Assembly (NCBI RefSeq): GCF_000003815.2
Contig: NC_049993.1
Span: 19,086,054 to 19,150,053, forward strand
From: Branchiostoma floridae
Taxonomy: Eukaryota > Chordata > Leptocardii > Amphioxiformes > Branchiostomatidae
DNA: 64,000 bases
Direction of reading: 5' to 3'
The notes under the pieces were generated by a model, which made no database searches, was not told the DNA's origin, and saw only the letters and a list, made by a program, of their open reading frames with translations. The translations under genes were made by a program, and so were the position numbers. Below are positions 63,201 to 64,000 of the stretch, one piece after another. Positions within the stretch are counted from its first letter, which is position 1; each line of letters starts with the position of its first letter.

Positions 63201-63544
63201 GTATGTCCCCACACTGTTTACAAAGGGTGAGCTTATAATAGGACTTGAAATGGCCTGCACGTCTACATTTTGAAGGTTAATCAAACATGTCAAAAAGGCA
63301 CAGTGTCACGTATGTTCATGTCAATTAATTTATTTCACTGATTCATGGTGCCGAGGGAATCCATGAAATCAATTCAGAAAAAGGAAAAATATTCTATATT
63401 TTGTTATGCAAAGTCAGTATGTACACCAAAACAATTAAAAGGCTTCCTTGGGTAAGTAAACGTGCACTGAAAGATACGACTAAGTCCTAGAGTAACATAT
63501 CTTTTCTCCTTTCAGTAAAGGCATCAGGATACTAAAGAGGAAAA

Positions 63545-64000
63545 ATGTCTGACATGAACATGACCAGTCTGACAAACAAGCTACAGAACTTGGAGCTGTG
63601 CCTCAAGAGTCAACATGGAGAAGAAGTCGGGTATGGACGGGCTCTGAGAGAAGCTATTATTAGAAAGGATCTCTCCTTGGAGGTAGAAGTGCTGAAAAGT
63701 CTTGGAGACCTGCATCTTCAGAAAGCCAAGCTCAGTAAAGATGCAGCAGAGTTTGACAAGGCTGCTGCCCTGTATGCTGCTGCCCTACTGCGCTGCACAG
63801 ATCCAGACATGGGAGAAACACTGGAACATCGTATCGGCTACATGGAGAAACTCTCCAGACAACTGCTGCAGGGGTACAGTCCACACTTCCGGTGGTTGTT
63901 ACCAGACTACTGGGGTCCTCATGATAGCAATGTCTTAAGGGTGGCAGAAACTTGTGAAAAACTGGACAGAACAGTTGGCAAACCCGGGTACTCTGTTGAG
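63545..64000 (+). CDS. Second TPR/NTase-like gene, N-terminus only (runs off the window)
   Basis: ATG at 63545 (MSDMNMTSLTNKLQNLE) opens a frame without stop for 152 codons to the window end. It aligns to residues 1 to about 145 of the gene at 42761, with the same [24 protein letters not shown] module. It has seven extra residues (HFRWLLP) after GYSP. TTTCAG at 63512-63517 is a good acceptor for the exon holding the start codon. The length downstream is unknown. Confidence 0.82.
   Translation, partial: MSDMNMTSLTNKLQNLELCLKSQHGEEVGYGRALREAIIRKDLSLEVEVLKSLGDLHLQKAKLSKDAAEFDKAAALYAAALLRCTDPDMGETLEHRIGYMEKLSRQLLQGYSPHFRWLLPDYWGPHDSNVLRVAETCEKLDRTVGKPGYSVE

Overview
The window is an invertebrate chordate genomic segment, most likely a lancelet (Branchiostoma). 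The reasons are intron-rich genes with short exons, heavy extracellular domain shuffling, vertebrate-like orthologues such as NADK2, and a dense, diverse load of MITEs, tRNA-derived SINEs, CR1/L2-type LINE 3' ends and Penelope-like fragments. The species call is inference. Two assembly gaps are present (28114-28213 and 62432-62581). All exon models were built by hand from splice motifs, reading-frame phase and family similarity.

Layout. (1) 1-2724, plus strand: the last two coding exons of a mitochondrial NAD kinase 2 gene, followed by a duplicated copy of the end of the last exon. (2) 2725-11300: repeats only. (3) 11407-12901, plus: a three-exon, 76-residue secreted precursor that looks like a neuropeptide prohormone, with a consensus CRE and TATA box upstream. 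(4) 16875-38450, minus: one 24-exon gene of about 1262 residues with the order signal peptide, two C-type lectin domains, discoidin (F5/8 C), LDLa, Frizzled CRD, kringle, sushi, then a complete Cys-loop ligand-gated channel. All exon phases close without a frameshift. This is the most exciting object in the window. (5) 42761-48303, plus: a 1579-residue protein with a nucleotidyltransferase-like core and about 18 nearly identical 44-residue TPRs; a second, truncated paralogue starts at 63545. (6) 52789-61751, minus: a 12-exon secreted pro-carboxypeptidase A-like gene whose catalytic glutamate is replaced by lysine.

How things fit together. The genes do not form an operon-like unit. The recurring theme is sequence turnover inside genes: partial exon copies that carry their splice sites lie next to the parent exon in NADK2, the chimeric channel (twice) and the carboxypeptidase (twice), and a TPR tail copy lies after the TPR gene. 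A hAT-type MITE has landed at the end of the channel reading frame, and its terminal TAG now serves as the stop codon.

No rRNA gene, intact tRNA gene or CRISPR array was seen. Most unlisted open frames are shadows or microsatellite translations.
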